Shown here: in pieces, positions 1-7,099 of the stretch | How the letters are laid out: the number at the start of each line of letters is the position of its first letter | Position numbering within the stretch: the stretch's first letter is position 1 | Position numbers and translations under genes: made by a program | The notes under the pieces: model-generated | Database searches by the model: none | The model's input: the letters and a program-made list of their open reading frames with translations, nothing else | Told to the model about the DNA's origin: nothing | NCBI GenBank assembly: GCA_041391125.1 | Contig: JAWKON010000004.1 | Location: 124,001 to 188,000, forward strand | Reading direction: 5' to 3' | Origin: JACKBC01 sp041391125 | GTDB lineage: Bacteria > Chloroflexota > Anaerolineae > Caldilineales > Caldilineaceae | Length of the DNA: 64,000 nucleotides

Positions 1-96
1 CATGGGCGGGCTGGCCCCAAACAGCTGACGCTGGAGCTGCCGGTGCAGAAGCCGCCGGTCAGCGTGCCGGTTGTGGAGCTGTTTTTGAAAGAATGA
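1..96 (+). CDS. C-terminal tail of an unidentified protein (partial)
   Basis: Frame 1 is open from the window edge to a TGA at 94-96 and encodes 31 residues rich in Leu, Pro and Val, ending VVELFLKE. The alternating hydrophobic, beta-like composition resembles the last strand of a C-terminal beta domain such as those ending many glycoside hydrolases, but that is only an impression. The stop codon is the first TGA of the 8-bp repeat array that follows. The gene converges on the DedA-like gene. Function cannot be assigned from this stub. Confidence 0.45.
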   Translation, partial: HGRAGPKQLTLELPVQKPPVSVPVVELFLKE

Positions 97-280
97 CAAG
101 ATGACGATGACAAGATGACACGATGACAAGATGACACGATGACAAGATGACACGATGACAAGATGATGACGATGACAAGATGACAAGATGACACGATGAC
201 AAGATGACACGATGACAAGATGACACGATGACACGATGACACGATGACACGATGACACGATGACAAGATGACAAGATGAC
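92..280 (+). repeat. 8-bp tandem array, GATGACAA/GATGACAC units
   Basis: About 23 head-to-tail 8-bp units fill the gap after the stop codon at 94-96, with one 9-bp irregular unit near 162-170. Two variants (ending AA or AC) alternate in runs. Every unit contains TGA and 8 is not a multiple of 3, so the array puts a stop codon in all three forward frames within three units. It is a microsatellite-like array with no spacers, so it is not a CRISPR. Confidence 0.9.
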
Positions 281-290
281 TTCGACGGGC

Positions 291-345
291 TCAGTCACCT
301 TGTCATCCGGTCATCCTATCATCCGATCATCCGATCATCCGCTTG
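291..345 (-). repeat. Opposing 8-bp array at the DedA stop codon
   Basis: Read on the minus strand, this is a run of six or so 8-bp units of the form GGATGATC, GGATGACC, GGATGACA and AGGTGACT. They begin inside the last codons of the DedA-like gene, and the gene's TGA stop (327-329) is part of a unit. The array is the same family as the plus-strand array at 92-280 but in the opposite orientation, so each convergent gene runs into its own array. A TTCGACGGGCTCAG motif separates the two arrays. Confidence 0.75.
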
Positions 346-1013
346 CGGAAGTAGAGCCAGAGCAGCAGGCTCACCAGAAATATGCTGGCGGACATGCCCA
401 GCACCCACGGGTTCAGCGCCATCTTTTCGCCCCGGAAATCACCCACAATCGAGGAGCCAAAGAGCACAAAGGCCACTGTGCCGGGGATTGAGCCTAAGAA
501 GGTGGCCAGCATAAAGGGCCAGAAGCGGATGCGCAGAAAGCCGCCCACATAGCTGACCACATCATAGGGCAGAAAAAGGAAGCGCATGACCAGCACGGTG
601 GCAAAACTGTTTGCCTGCATCTGATGCACGTAATATTGCAGCGTGCCTTGCGTTCGGGCCGAGCCCGGCATTTCCACGTAAAAGTAGCGCCCCACCATAT
701 ACGCCACGGCCGAGGAGAGATTGCTGGCCACCACGGTGTACAATGTCCCCAACAGCACACCGTATAAATAGCCCGAACTGACGGTGAGCAGCCAAGAGGG
801 AAAGAAGATCAGCGGCTGGAAAATGTAAAAAAGCATAAAAATGAGCGGACCCGATATGGGTTGCTGCATGACGCCCAAAAACATGCGCAGCATTTCCAAC
901 GGCGTCAACTCGTGCGCCAACGCATAGCGATTATAGACAATCAGGATGGCCGCCCACCCCACAAACGCGCCCAATTTGGTCCAGTTTTTGGGCGCAAAAA
1001 GCAGATGCCACAT
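327..1013 (-). CDS. TVP38/TMEM64 (DedA-like, VTT domain) membrane protein
   Basis: A 228-residue polytopic inner-membrane protein of the TVP38/TMEM64 family, relatives of DedA and the eukaryotic VMP1/TMEM41 lipid scramblases. Several strongly hydrophobic segments are visible, near residues 14-30, 55-95, 135-190 and 203-221. The family signature is clear: a glycine motif GYLYG at 81-85, the RFLFLPYDVVSYVGG block at 144-158, and IPG at 176-178. The family is linked to membrane lipid and envelope homeostasis; the substrate here is unknown. Length is typical. The last residues MIG and the stop codon lie in the downstream 8-bp repeat array, so the true C-terminus may have been altered by the repeat. 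Confidence 0.85.
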   Translation of the reverse strand: MWHLLFAPKNWTKLGAFVGWAAILIVYNRYALAHELTPLEMLRMFLGVMQQPISGPLIFMLFYIFQPLIFFPSWLLTVSSGYLYGVLLGTLYTVVASNLSSAVAYMVGRYFYVEMPGSARTQGTLQYYVHQMQANSFATVLVMRFLFLPYDVVSYVGGFLRIRFWPFMLATFLGSIPGTVAFVLFGSSIVGDFRGEKMALNPWVLGMSASIFLVSLLLWLYFRKRMIG

Positions 1014-1224
1014 GGAATTTATTTACTCTCTGAGGCTCAATTGTGAAATTAACATGCAACTCGCTGCCAATATGCAGATGAGGGTGGAATCGAAGAACGG
1101 GGTGTTAAATTATTATAACTTAGAGCGTGCGCATATTGCACGTTCCCCAACCTGTGCATTGACGTTCCCCAATGGGCAGGGTACAATATCGCCTATTTGC
1201 CGCAAGCAATACATAACAATTTAT
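1014..1224. other. Intergenic gap between divergent DedA-like gene and melA
   Basis: About 210 bp with no convincing gene. Short open frames here overlap low-complexity or repeat sequence. A patch that is AT-rich relative to its surroundings near 1100-1135 could hold a promoter for either divergent gene, but I see no good -35/-10 pair. Confidence 0.4.
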
Positions 1225-1299
1225 GGGTCTGCGGGTGGCGGGTGGCGAGTAGCTTCCCACCCGCCCCCCGCCACTCGCCACCCGCCTACCCGCAGACCC
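1225..1299 (+). terminator. Long hairpin followed by a T-run, just upstream of melA
   Basis: The left arm 1225-1250 and right arm 1273-1299 are complementary over about 26 bp with one bulged T; the loop is about 22 nt. Both arms are built of GGGTGGC-like words. The downstream arm is followed by CCATTTTTC at 1301-1309, so the structure looks like an intrinsic terminator placed 25 bp before the melA start codon. It could act as an attenuator or simply be a palindromic repeat of the kind seen elsewhere in the window. Confidence 0.55.
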
Positions 1300-1324
1300 T
1301 CCATTTTTCTGAAAGGTCCATCTC

Positions 1325-2708
1325 ATGGCGAAAATTACATTCATTGGCGCCGGCAGCACCGTCTTTGCCAAAAATCTCATGGGCGATATTCTCAGCTTCC
1401 CCGAGTTGCAGAACGTAACGCTCAGCCTGCACGATATTGACGAGGAGCGGCTACGCACCTCTGAAATTGTGGCGCACAACATTGCCAAAGTCACCGGCGC
1501 CCAGCCCACCATCGAAGCCACCACCGACCGCCGCGCCGCCCTGGATGGCGCCGACTACGCCATCTCTATGATTCAGGTGGCGGGCTACAAACCGGGGACA
1601 GTGGTCGATTTTGAAATCCCCAAAAAGTATGGCCTGCGCCAGACCATTGCCGACACGCTGGGCATCGGCGGCATTATGCGCGGCCTGCGCACCATCCCCG
1701 TGCTGCTGGACATGTGCCGCGACATGGAGGAGCTTTGCCCCGACGTCAATTTCCTCCAATACGTCAACCCCATGGCCATGAACTGCTGGGCCATCGGCTG
1801 CGCCACCAAAATCAAGACCGTGGGTCTGTGCCACAGCGTGCAGGGCACGGCCATGCAGCTTGCCCGCGACATCAACGTACCCATCGAGGATATTAATTAC
1901 GTCTGTGCCGGCATCAACCACATGGCCTTTTATTTGAGCTTCGAGCGGCGCAATGGCAAAGGTGCCGAAGACCTCTACCCGCTGATCCGCCAGGTGCTGA
2001 ACGAAGGCAAAGCCCCCGATTGGAACCTGGTGCGCTACGAGTTGTCTGCTGCTGTTATTTTGTGACCGAATCCAGCGAGCACTTTGCCGAGTATGTGCCG
2101 TGGTTCATCAAGCGCGCCGCCCTGAGATGCTGGAGGAGTTCAACATTCCGCTGGATGAATGCATCCGCCGCTGCGAAGTGCAGATCACCGAATGGCGCTA
2201 TATGAAGCAGAAGATGGAGAATCCCACCATCGACATCAAGGATGAATATGCGAAGGCCATGAAAGAGGCGGGTGTGCCGGAACAAGCCCTGCCGCGTGGT
2301 GGAGCGCTTTGAGCGTCAATGAAGTCAAGCGCAGCCACGAGTACGGCTCCGGCATTATCCACAGCATTGAAACCGGCGCCCCGCGTCATCTATGGCAACG
2401 TGCCCAACCACGGCCTCATCGACAACCTGCCCGCCGGCTGCTGTGTGGAGGTGCCCTGCCTGGTCGACAAAAATGGCGTGCAGCCGGTGGCCATTGGGCA
2501 ACTGCCGCCACAACTGGCCGCCCTCATGCAGACCAACATCAACGTGCAATCGCTCACCGTGGAAGCCGCCCTCACCGGCAAGCGCGAGCACATCTACCAC
2601 GCCGCCATGCTCGACTCCCCACACCGCTGCCGAACTCAGCCTGACCAGATCTGGAACCTGGTGGACGATCTGATTGCGGCGCATGGGGGATTGGCTGCCG
2701 GAATATAG
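1325..2708 (+). CDS. melA: Alpha-galactosidase, glycoside hydrolase family 4 (MelA-type), frame-broken
   Basis: An NAD- and metal-dependent cytoplasmic GH4 enzyme that hydrolyses alpha-galactosides such as melibiose. The first 240 codons (start ATG 1325, AAAGG site 8 bp upstream) read cleanly: Rossmann motif FIGAGSTVF at residues 5-13, YVNPMAMNCW, the CHSVQGTA metal/catalytic-Cys block, and AGINHMAFYL. The rest of a full-length MelA follows in other frames: VTESSEHFAEYVPWFIK, VIYGNVPNHGLIDNLP, LAALMQTNINVQ and VDDLIAAHG, ending at 2708. Total span fits the usual ~450 residues. Breaks lie near 2050, 2120, 2310, 2385 and 2615-2645. Homology to E. coli MelA as remembered is close throughout, so this is one gene with sequence errors or a recent pseudogene. 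Confidence 0.88.
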
Positions 2709-2796
2709 GTGATGTACGAAGGACGATTTACGGGGGTCACGTGGGGGAGAGGTTTTTACGGGGTGGCTTGGAGCTGATTTGGAAAGTGGATTTGTT

Positions 2797-2884
2797 GCGT
2801 GTTGCGTATTGCGTGTACCGGTTGAGTATCTTGTATCGAAACAAGAATCTGAACCAGTTCACGAAACACGCAATATGCAATATA
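2797..2884. repeat. Imperfect palindromic repeat of the GCGTATTGCGTG family
   Basis: Left arm 2802-2834 and right arm 2841-2880 pair imperfectly around a 6-nt loop, so transcripts would fold into a long stem. The words TTGCGTATTGCGTG and ACCGGTTGAG recur at 8317-8354, 26259-26347 and 33286-33345. The 270-bp gap between melA and the MBL gene holds this element and, at 2935-2966, short direct repeats of the form ATCGTAAATCCCAA, and no gene I can support. Confidence 0.7.
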
Positions 2885-2978
2885 TCTTCGTACGAGCACC
2901 CAACATCGCGTGCCCCATTACCCCAAACGCGCCTTCGTAAATCGTAAATCCCAAATCGTAAATTCCAAGGAGTTTCTC

Positions 2979-3966
2979 ACGAATACGCAAACGGTTGTAG
3001 AAAATTCTGTGCGCTTGGTGGCGGAGAATGTTTATCAGGTGCGATTGCCGCTGCCGTTTCGGCTCAATCACGTCAACTGCTATTTGTTGCGCGATGCTGG
3101 GGTTGGACGCTGGTGGATACAGGGCTGAACCGGCCCGATGCGCAGGCCGGTGGCATGCTGCGCTGGCCGAGTTGGCCATTGGCTTTGCCGATATTCGCCA
3201 GATCGTGCTGACCCACACGCACCCGGATCATTTTGGCATGGCGGGCTGGTTTCAGGTGCAAAGCGGCGCCGGTCTGGATGTCGCCGCGAGGTGGAATGGT
3301 CCAATCAGATTTGGGTCAACCATGCCCAGCGCCCCGAATTGGTCATGGATTGGTGGGATGCGTGCGGCGTGCCGCGCAATTTGAGCCAGGATGCCGCCGG
3401 GCAGACCACCGGGTTGTGGAACGCACGCTGCCTCATCCTGCGGACGTGTGCATGATTGAATATGGTGCAGGTGGACATGGGCGGTCGCACTTTTACAGCT
3501 ATCCACGCGCCGGGCCATAGCGATGGCCAGATCATCTTGTACGATGCGCGGGACCGGCTCATGCTCAGCGGGGATCAGTGCTGATGAGGATTACGCCCAA
3601 CATTGGTCTGTGGCCCGACACGCAGCCCGAACCGCTGGGGCGCTATCTAAAATCGCTGGCGGAACTGACGAAGCTGGACGTGCGGCTGGGGCTGCCCGCC
3701 ACGGCGCGCTCATCGAAAACTGGGCGGAACGCACGGCCCAAATCCAAGCACACCACGCCAATCGCCTGGAACGCATGGCCGAAGCCGCCGAAGATGGCGC
3801 CACCGTCTTCGAAATTGGCCAGCGAGTTTTCAACCTCGAAACGCTCACCCCCCACGAAGTGCGCTTTGCCGTCTCCGAAACCCTGGCCCACGTGGACTAT
3901 CTGGTGCAGCAGGGGGTGTTGGCACGCGGGGAGGGGGCGCCATTTGGGTATTGGCGCACCGCGTGA
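2979..3966 (+). CDS. MBL-fold metallo-hydrolase (glyoxalase II-like), frame-broken
   Basis: A metallo-beta-lactamase-fold hydrolase of about 320 residues. Across several frames one reads LPLPFRLNHVNCYLL, VDTGLN, the zinc motif THTHPDHFGMAG (HxHxDH), APGHSDGQI with the third-site His, LSGDQVL with the bridging Asp, and LPGHG near the C-terminus. A C-terminal helical region (NRLERMAEAAEDGATVFEI) completes the family architecture. Frame breaks are near 3100, 3150, 3280, 3470, 3585 and 3700; several can be restored by adding one G or C. A good AAGGAG site (2968-2973) lies 5 bp before an ACG at 2979 that sits exactly where an ATG is expected, with a GTG at 3009 as alternative. Substrate unknown; it follows melA on the same strand. 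Confidence 0.8.
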
Positions 3967-3983
3967 TGTTTCCTCGCAAACAT

Positions 3984-4059
3984 GAAAGGGGGAAAGGGGG
4001 CAGGGGAGAAAGGGGGCAGCGAGTCTCCCCTTCTCCCTTTCTCCCCTGCTCCCTTTCTT
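3984..4059. repeat. Purine/pyrimidine inverted repeat between convergent genes
   Basis: A G-rich arm of GAAAGGGGG-like and CAGGGGAG words (3984-4018) is followed, after a few bases, by its C/T-rich complement (4024-4059). The repeat fills the space between the stop of the MBL gene and the stop of the Fe-ADH gene, 1 bp before the latter. Position suits a bidirectional terminator, but the low-complexity wording resembles the other intergenic repeats here. Confidence 0.6.
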
Positions 4060-4060
4060 C

Positions 4061-5215
4061 TCACAGCGCCGCCGCCAAAATCTCCGCCAACTCATCCTCG
4101 GTCAGCAGAATGGGATTGCCCTTCATCGAGCTGGAGTTTTTGGATTTGGCGATGATGTCGGCAAAGTGAGCTTCTGTCACGCCGTAGCTGACCAGACCGG
4201 GGACAGCCAGTTCCGCGCATAATTCTTCCAACCACGCCACGCCATCATTGATTGTCGCATTGGGGTTGCCAGTCAGCAGTTGCGCCACCTCATCATAGCG
4301 CGCCACGGCCGGGTGATTGGCGTCGCGGCCTTGCAGCGCCCGCACGTTGACCACCGTGGCAAAGGGCAGCAGCCGCCCGCAGACCGCGCCGTGCGGCGCC
4401 GGATACATGCCGCCCAACGGCCCGGCAAAGCCATGCACCGCGCCCAATTTGGCATTAGCCAACGCCAGCCCGCCAAAGAGGCTGGCCAGCGCCATATCCT
4501 CACGCGCCGCGGCATCCTCACCATTGCGGAACGCGCGGCGCAACCCACGCGCCGCCCGCCAGATGCCCTCGCGACAGAAACCGTCCGTCATCGGCGTGGC
4601 CAAGTGCGACACAAAAGGCTCGATCACCTGCGTCAGCGCGTCCAGACCGGTGGCCGCGGTCAGTGCGGACGGCACGCTGTGGGTCAGCACCGGGTCCACA
4701 ATGGCCAGATTGGGCAGCATCTTGTCGTGGCGCAAGCTCACTTTGACGCGATGTTCAGGCGAGGCCAGCACTGCGTTTTTGGTCACCTCAGCCCCCGTGC
4801 CGGCGGTGGTGGGAATGGCGATGGTGGGCAGCGGGTCCACGGTCAGCGGCTGACCTTGGCCGATCACTTCCAAATAGTCAAGCGGCTGGCCCGGATTGGT
4901 GGCGAGCGCCGCAATGGCTTTGCCGGCATCGATCACGCTGCCGCCGCCAAAGCTCACCACTAAATCACATTCGGCCGCTTTGGCGAATTGCACGCCGTGG
5001 TTGATCAGACCGATGGTGGGCTCTTGATCCACGGCAAAAGTGGTGCAGGTCAGCCCTTTATCAAGCAGCAGCCCAATGGCTGCCGCCGCCCGCGCCGGGT
5101 TCTGCCCGGTGACGACCAGGGCGCGTTTGCCCAATTTGGCGGCGACCGCGGGCAATTGCGTCAACGTCCCCGCGCCGAAGATGATTTTGTTGGCAGTGGC
5201 AAATTCAAAGTTCAT
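4061..5215 (-). CDS. Iron-containing (group III) alcohol dehydrogenase
   Basis: A 384-388 residue NAD(P)-dependent, metal-dependent dehydrogenase of the Fe-ADH family. Visible motifs, numbered from the upstream ATG at 5227: NAD-binding GGGSVIDAGK at 94-103, IPTTAGTGAE at 138-147, GLDALTQVIEPF at 194-205, AVHGFAGPLGG at 263-273 and PAPHGA at 276-281. Asp196, His265 and His279 match metal ligands; the fourth, usually His200, is Gln, as I recall for one subfamily. I prefer ATG 5215, which gives an ATGA overlap with the PIN toxin stop; ATG 5227 is possible. It is the last gene of a Phd-PIN-ADH run. Likely substrates are small aldehydes or sugar-derived alcohols; not resolvable here. Confidence 0.88.
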   Translation of the reverse strand: MNFEFATANKIIFGAGTLTQLPAVAAKLGKRALVVTGQNPARAAAAIGLLLDKGLTCTTFAVDQEPTIGLINHGVQFAKAAECDLVVSFGGGSVIDAGKAIAALATNPGQPLDYLEVIGQGQPLTVDPLPTIAIPTTAGTGAEVTKNAVLASPEHRVKVSLRHDKMLPNLAIVDPVLTHSVPSALTAATGLDALTQVIEPFVSHLATPMTDGFCREGIWRAARGLRRAFRNGEDAAAREDMALASLFGGLALANAKLGAVHGFAGPLGGMYPAPHGAVCGRLLPFATVVNVRALQGRDANHPAVARYDEVAQLLTGNPNATINDGVAWLEELCAELAVPGLVSYGVTEAHFADIIAKSKNSSSMKGNPILLTEDELAEILAAAL

Positions 5216-5637
5216 GATTCGTGCCATTTTACAATATCTATGTTTTGGAAAGCGTTAAAATCCGATATGTTTCTCGTTACCAAGGTAAGGTCATTGACAG
5301 CGGCAATCGCAGCAATTTGCCCATCTGGATAAGATGGCGTTTGGCCGGCAGCCGCCAGTCTGGCGCGTTCACGCGCAAAACATTCGGCAGCCCGTGCATC
5401 ATAAGGCGCAATCGTCGTTGTAGCCGCAACGACTTGGAAAAGATAGGCCTCTATGGCGCTTCTTTTTTTGGAAATTGGCAAACGCAAGACGCCAAACAGC
5501 AATTCGTGCCAAACGACAGACGCAATGGCTAGTTCCGTTTGATGTTCCTCCAGTTTAGCCATGACCTGGACGTCGGGCTGTGGCCGCATGGGCTCTGAAA
5601 TCGTATTTGTATCCAGCAGAAAGCGCGCCATTACCAT
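5212..5637 (-). CDS. vapC: PIN-domain ribonuclease toxin (VapC/FitB-like)
   Basis: A 141-residue PIN-domain protein, predicted Mg-dependent RNase toxin. The acidic active-site set is present: Asp9 in LLDTNTIS, Glu45 in WHELLFG, Asp105 in YPDGQIAAIA and Asp126 in TRNISDF. It overlaps the antitoxin gene by 7 bp; starting at the third residue (TAATG junction) would reduce the overlap to 1 bp. Downstream it overlaps the Fe-ADH start, so the toxin-antitoxin pair and the dehydrogenase are probably co-transcribed. Length is normal and no residue appears missing, so the toxin should be active. Confidence 0.85.
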   Translation of the reverse strand: MVMARFLLDTNTISEPMRPQPDVQVMAKLEEHQTELAIASVVWHELLFGVLRLPISKKRSAIEAYLFQVVAATTTIAPYDARAAECFARERARLAAAGQTPSYPDGQIAAIAAVNDLTLVTRNISDFNAFQNIDIVKWHES

Positions 5638-5909
5638 GCAAACTCTGAATCTACAAGCACATCCCGTACATCGGCATAAACGTCATCAGGATCGATATCC
5701 AGATCCGCCAGGTTAAACTGGCGACGATAATCTGTGTACACTGACCAGAAATCGCGTCTTCCTTCCTTCATGCGTCTGTACTCGGCAATGGACACAATCA
5801 TGGCCACCGGCTCGCCGCGCCGCGTCAATTCAATGGCCGACTCTGTGCCAACCGTATGTACAATGGCAGCAAACTTGTCGCGCGCTTCCGCGATTGAATA
5901 GCTTTGCAT
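5631..5909 (-). CDS. Phd/YefM-family antitoxin
   Basis: A 92-residue antitoxin preceding the PIN toxin. The N-terminal half carries the Phd/YefM DNA-binding pattern (YSIAEARDKFAAIV, then ELTRRGEPVAMIVSIAEYRRM), and the acidic C-terminal half (LADLDIDPDDVYADVRDVL) is the expected toxin-binding tail. Such antitoxins neutralise the RNase and repress their own promoter through the N-terminal fold. The upstream region contains palindromes at 5932-5945 and 5974-5997 that could be its operators. Confidence 0.85.
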   Translation of the reverse strand: MQSYSIAEARDKFAAIVHTVGTESAIELTRRGEPVAMIVSIAEYRRMKEGRRDFWSVYTDYRRQFNLADLDIDPDDVYADVRDVLVDSEFAW

Positions 5910-5931
5910 GGTTTGTTATCCTCTCGACTAA

Positions 5932-5945
5932 GATTAGGCGTAATC
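5932..5945 (-). promoter_or_regulatory. Candidate antitoxin operator (GATTA-N4-TAATC)
   Basis: A short palindrome, GATTA then GGCG then TAATC, centred about 30 bp upstream of the antitoxin start codon. Phd-family antitoxins usually bind such sites for autorepression; the assignment is by position only. Confidence 0.35.
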
Positions 5946-5973
5946 CTTTTTATCTACGCCCACCGCGCTTATG

Positions 5974-5997
5974 ACATGGCCATATAAATGGCCATGT
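5974..5997. promoter_or_regulatory. Perfect 10-bp palindrome between divergent genes
   Basis: ACATGGCCAT and ATGGCCATGT flank a 4-bp ATAA centre. It lies between the antitoxin gene and the divergent TIM-barrel gene, without a T-run, so an operator is more likely than a terminator. The rest of the 5910-6198 gap holds no gene I can support. Confidence 0.4.
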
Positions 5998-6198
5998 TAA
6001 CTGTTCAACCGGTATTATGTCAAATCTCTGTATGCCGCAACGATATTGAGAATCTCTGTATCCTCGTGGCGATAGCTGAGATAGATGTTGAATATCGATT
6101 TTAGCTGCCAGTAGCGTATAATGAAGACATACTATACTGGTTGAAAAATCATTTGCCCCCGAACTTATCACAATCATATGAAAGGTGAGCGTACGAGT

Positions 6199-6984
6199 AT
6201 GAAGCTGGGCGCTATGGCGGCCGGAGCGCACGTTGGCCACAGAAATCACGTGGATCGGCGAAAACGGTTTCGATTTTGTCGATCTATGCATGGAAGCGCC
6301 GGGGGCCGCGCTGGAAAAGAACCGATTGGCGCGCCGTGGGTCAGCAATTGCGCGCGGCTGGCTTAAGGGGGTCGTCTGTCAGGCCGCGGCCTATTTGCCG
6401 ACGGACAGTCCATCGCCGCTTGTGCGCCAGGCCGCGATGGATGAACTGCGCCGTGCGCTTGACGCAGCGCAAATGGTGGGTGCGGCGCTCTGCACTACCC
6501 ATTTTCACGGTTGGCCCGCGTATTTGTCCGAGCATGAAGGGTATGAATACATCACGCAGCTATATCAAGTTCTGCTCAAACATGGCGCTGAGCGCGGCAT
6601 CACAGTGGCGCTGGAAAACAGCCCACGCAATTTGCATCAGCTCAAATATTTTCGGCAGATTTTTCACCGCCTGCCCGAACTCAAGCTGGCGTACAATATT
6701 GGTCACAGCAACGTAAGCACCAACGCCACCGGTCAGACGCGCGAATATCTTTTCTCCTTTGCGGATCGGCTGGCTCACGTGCGCCTCAGCGATAATGACG
6801 GCAGCGCTCCGCAGCAGCTTCCGCCCGGCGCGGCCAGCGCGGCGGCATTGACCCGGCGCACGAGTTGCGCACGCTGCGCAGCTTTAGCTATGACGGCTCC
6901 ATCACGCTGCAAATTGGCGGTGACCGACGCTGGCTGCTGGCCAGCGCGACGTGGCTGCGCGAGCTGTGGGAACAGGTGGCGTAA
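6199..6984 (+). CDS. Sugar phosphate isomerase/epimerase-like TIM barrel, frame-broken
   Basis: An AP_endonuc_2 / xylose-isomerase-like TIM barrel of about 260 residues. Segments in different frames assemble into MKLGAMAAGA, EITWIGENGFDFVDLCMEAPGAA, VVCQAAAYLP, CTTHFHGW, ITVALENSPRN (metal Glu), LAYNIGHSNV (metal His) and HVRLSDNDG, the usual order of metal ligands in this family. Start ATG 6199 is preceded by AGGTGAG. Breaks are near 6235, 6330-6365 and 6810-6840. With the PfkB-like kinase 115 bp downstream it looks like part of a carbohydrate pathway. Exact sugar unknown. Confidence 0.75.
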
Positions 6985-6998
6985 AGGACAACAATGGG

Positions 6999-7057
6999 CT
7001 CACGCAAAGACGCAAAGTCGCAAAGATTTTCTTGGCGTCTTAGCGTCTTTGCGTGAG
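6999..7057. repeat. ACGCAAAGACGC palindromic repeat
   Basis: Perfect 15-bp arms, CTCACGCAAAGACGC at 6999-7013 and its complement at 7043-7057, enclose a loop that repeats the same words (CGCAAAG, GGCGTCTTAG). A related element is at 27073-27158. It fills the gap between the TIM-barrel gene and the kinase gene. Confidence 0.7.
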
Positions 7058-7099
7058 ACAAACGCGTTTTGTGAATATGAAAATAGGCGAAATGGCGCC

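Noticed and set aside
59..298. A minus-strand frame of 79 codons with SSCHRVI repeats
   Set aside because: It is the translation of the 8-bp DNA array; no ribosome site and no homology-like features.
92..345. Possible CRISPR array
   Set aside because: Units are 8 bp, head-to-tail, with no unique spacers and no cas genes nearby.
2741..2947. 68-codon frame between melA and the MBL gene
   Set aside because: Most of it is the palindromic repeat; composition unlike the neighbouring genes.
4280..4963. 227-codon plus-strand frame opposite the Fe-ADH gene
   Set aside because: Antisense shadow; the minus strand carries all Fe-ADH motifs.
5950..6291. 113-codon minus-strand frame upstream of the antitoxin
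   Set aside because: Overlaps the divergent TIM-barrel start and palindromic sequence; no ribosome site, no motif.
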